Notes under the pieces: generated by a model
The model's input: only the letters and a program-made list of their open reading frames with translations
Databases searched by the model: none
Told to the model about the DNA's origin: nothing
Program-made: the position numbers and the translations under genes
Shown: piece after piece, positions 63,313-64,000 of the stretch
Layout: each line of letters opens with the position of its first letter
How positions within the stretch are numbered: position 1 is the stretch's first letter
Assembly (NCBI RefSeq): GCF_036038375.1
Contig: NZ_CP107935.1
Span: forward strand, 4,030,001 to 4,094,000
Reading direction: 5' to 3'
Length of the DNA: 64,000 nucleotides
Origin: Streptomyces sp. NBC_00414
GTDB taxonomy: Bacteria; Actinomycetota; Actinomycetes; Streptomycetales; Streptomycetaceae

Positions 63313-64000
63313 TCAGCCCCACACCACCAGCACCGCCGCCCACAGCAGAGCCAGCACGACGGCCAACGGCCACAGCGGACGGCCGCGTTCGGGGGCGGTG
63401 CTCTCGCCGGTGGGACGCAGCGCCGGGTCCTTGCGCATGGCCGACAGTTCGGCGGCCAGCGCGTCGTACGGATGGACCAGTCCGCGTCGCCGCTCGAACC
63501 ACGCCCAGCGCGGCGCCGCGACCGACCAGCCGTCGTCCCGCCAGCGGAGCTTCAGCTCGAAGGACCGGCGGCGTACGGAGCGGAAGTCGTCCCAGGGGAC
63601 GTGCCGGGGGCCGCGCAGCCCGGTGACCCACAGGCCGGAGCGGTCCGCCGTGATGCGCCAGGCGAGTTTCACGGGGACGCGGACGGCTCCGTAGAGACCG
63701 AGTGCGGCGGCCAGGCCGAGCTTCCAGGAGGGCAGGTCGGCCTCGGTGAACCCGGCCCAGGTGAGCCAGACGCCCCACTGCACCAGCAGCGCGGCGGCCA
63801 CCCAGTCCAGCCAGCCCGCACGCCAGCGGCGCACCGGGGTGGGGACGCGGTCCACGACCGACTCCCTCGCCTGTTCCTCCAGTTGGCGGTTCTGCTGCTC
63901 GCGGGCCTTCTCCCTGGCGACCCGCCGTGCACCGGCGCTCGGCGACAAGGGGCGGACCGGTCCCGCCGACCACTCCGTCAGCGGCGGCTGGTCGGGGTCC
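63313..64000 (-). CDS. membrane protein with PH-like domain (probably cut by the right edge)
   Basis: Two hydrophobic helices (WVAAALLVQWGVWLTWAGF and LGLAAALGLYGAVRV) are followed by a soluble domain, WRITADRSGLWVTGLRGPRH-VPWDDFRSVRRRSFELKL, typical of bacterial PH (bPH) domains. A C-terminal helix (LWPLAVVLALLWAAVLVVW) ends it. The frame stays open to the window edge; the only start inside is a poor TTG at 63948, so the true start is probably outside. Function unknown. Confidence 0.7.
   Translation of the reverse strand, partial: DPDQPPLTEWSAGPVRPLSPSAGARRVAREKAREQQNRQLEEQARESVVDRVPTPVRRWRAGWLDWVAAALLVQWGVWLTWAGFTEADLPSWKLGLAAALGLYGAVRVPVKLAWRITADRSGLWVTGLRGPRHVPWDDFRSVRRRSFELKLRWRDDGWSVAAPRWAWFERRRGLVHPYDALAAELSAMRKDPALRPTGESTAPERGRPLWPLAVVLALLWAAVLVVWG

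Overview
The window is about 70% GC chromosomal DNA from an actinomycete, almost certainly Streptomyces. The evidence is the codon bias with many GTG starts and a possible TTG start, a mycothiol S-conjugate amidase, an LAxTG sortase substrate, an acyl-CoA carboxylase epsilon subunit, a class III adenylate cyclase, and the gene order hutH - GGDEF - cya - birA/pccB-pccE - maf - accA2 - lpdA - purine nucleoside phosphorylase - phosphosugar mutase, which I recognise as Streptomyces core synteny. I found no tRNA, rRNA, CRISPR array, insertion sequence, phage gene or large biosynthetic cluster. Gene density is high, with 60 genes, the first cut by the left edge and the last probably cut by the right edge.

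0-17 kb is mostly core: the start of a family 2 glycosyltransferase, a thioredoxin-fold DUF255 protein, a large P-loop/TPR protein, mca with a small membrane protein, a DUF4307 protein, greA, a DrrAB-type ABC exporter, threonine ammonia-lyase, a MarR regulator, a sigma-like/small membrane protein pair, a cystathionine gamma-synthase type enzyme and a first msrA.

17-31 kb is more accessory: a three-gene set led by a predicted PD-(D/E)XK nuclease, a DUF4291 gene, secreted and membrane proteins, a second msrA, a divergent HxlR/reductase pair with a large palindromic operator, an Mrr-TerD fusion protein, a VOC protein, an alcohol dehydrogenase with a divergent XRE regulator, and a monooxygenase-globin fusion. 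Short repeats are most frequent here.

31-44 kb holds envelope and stress functions: a secreted subtilase, a MacB-type ABC pair, a lipoprotein L,D-transpeptidase, a sortase-anchored small protein, a cold-shock protein next to a DEAD-box helicase, histidine ammonia-lyase and a diguanylate cyclase.

44-64 kb holds central metabolism and signalling: enoyl-CoA hydratase, adenylate cyclase, biotin ligase divergent from propionyl-CoA carboxylase beta/epsilon, a GDSL hydrolase with paired operators, a 42-residue membrane protein missed by ordinary length cut-offs, Maf, the biotin carboxylase/carrier subunit, TetR and DeoR regulators, a quinone reductase of the LpdA type, purine phosphorylase, phosphosugar mutase, a secreted metallopeptidase-like protein and a PH-like membrane protein. 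BirA, PccB, PccE and AccA2 form one functional set: BirA biotinylates AccA2, which with PccB and PccE makes methylmalonyl-CoA for odd-chain and polyketide metabolism.

The most unusual items are the Mrr-TerD fusion, two inverted copies of a ~211-bp element with perfect 22-bp terminal inverted repeats, an exactly 35-bp-spaced repeat block, a GTCGCT hexamer array before msrA, and leader RNA hairpins at the cold-shock genes and greA.
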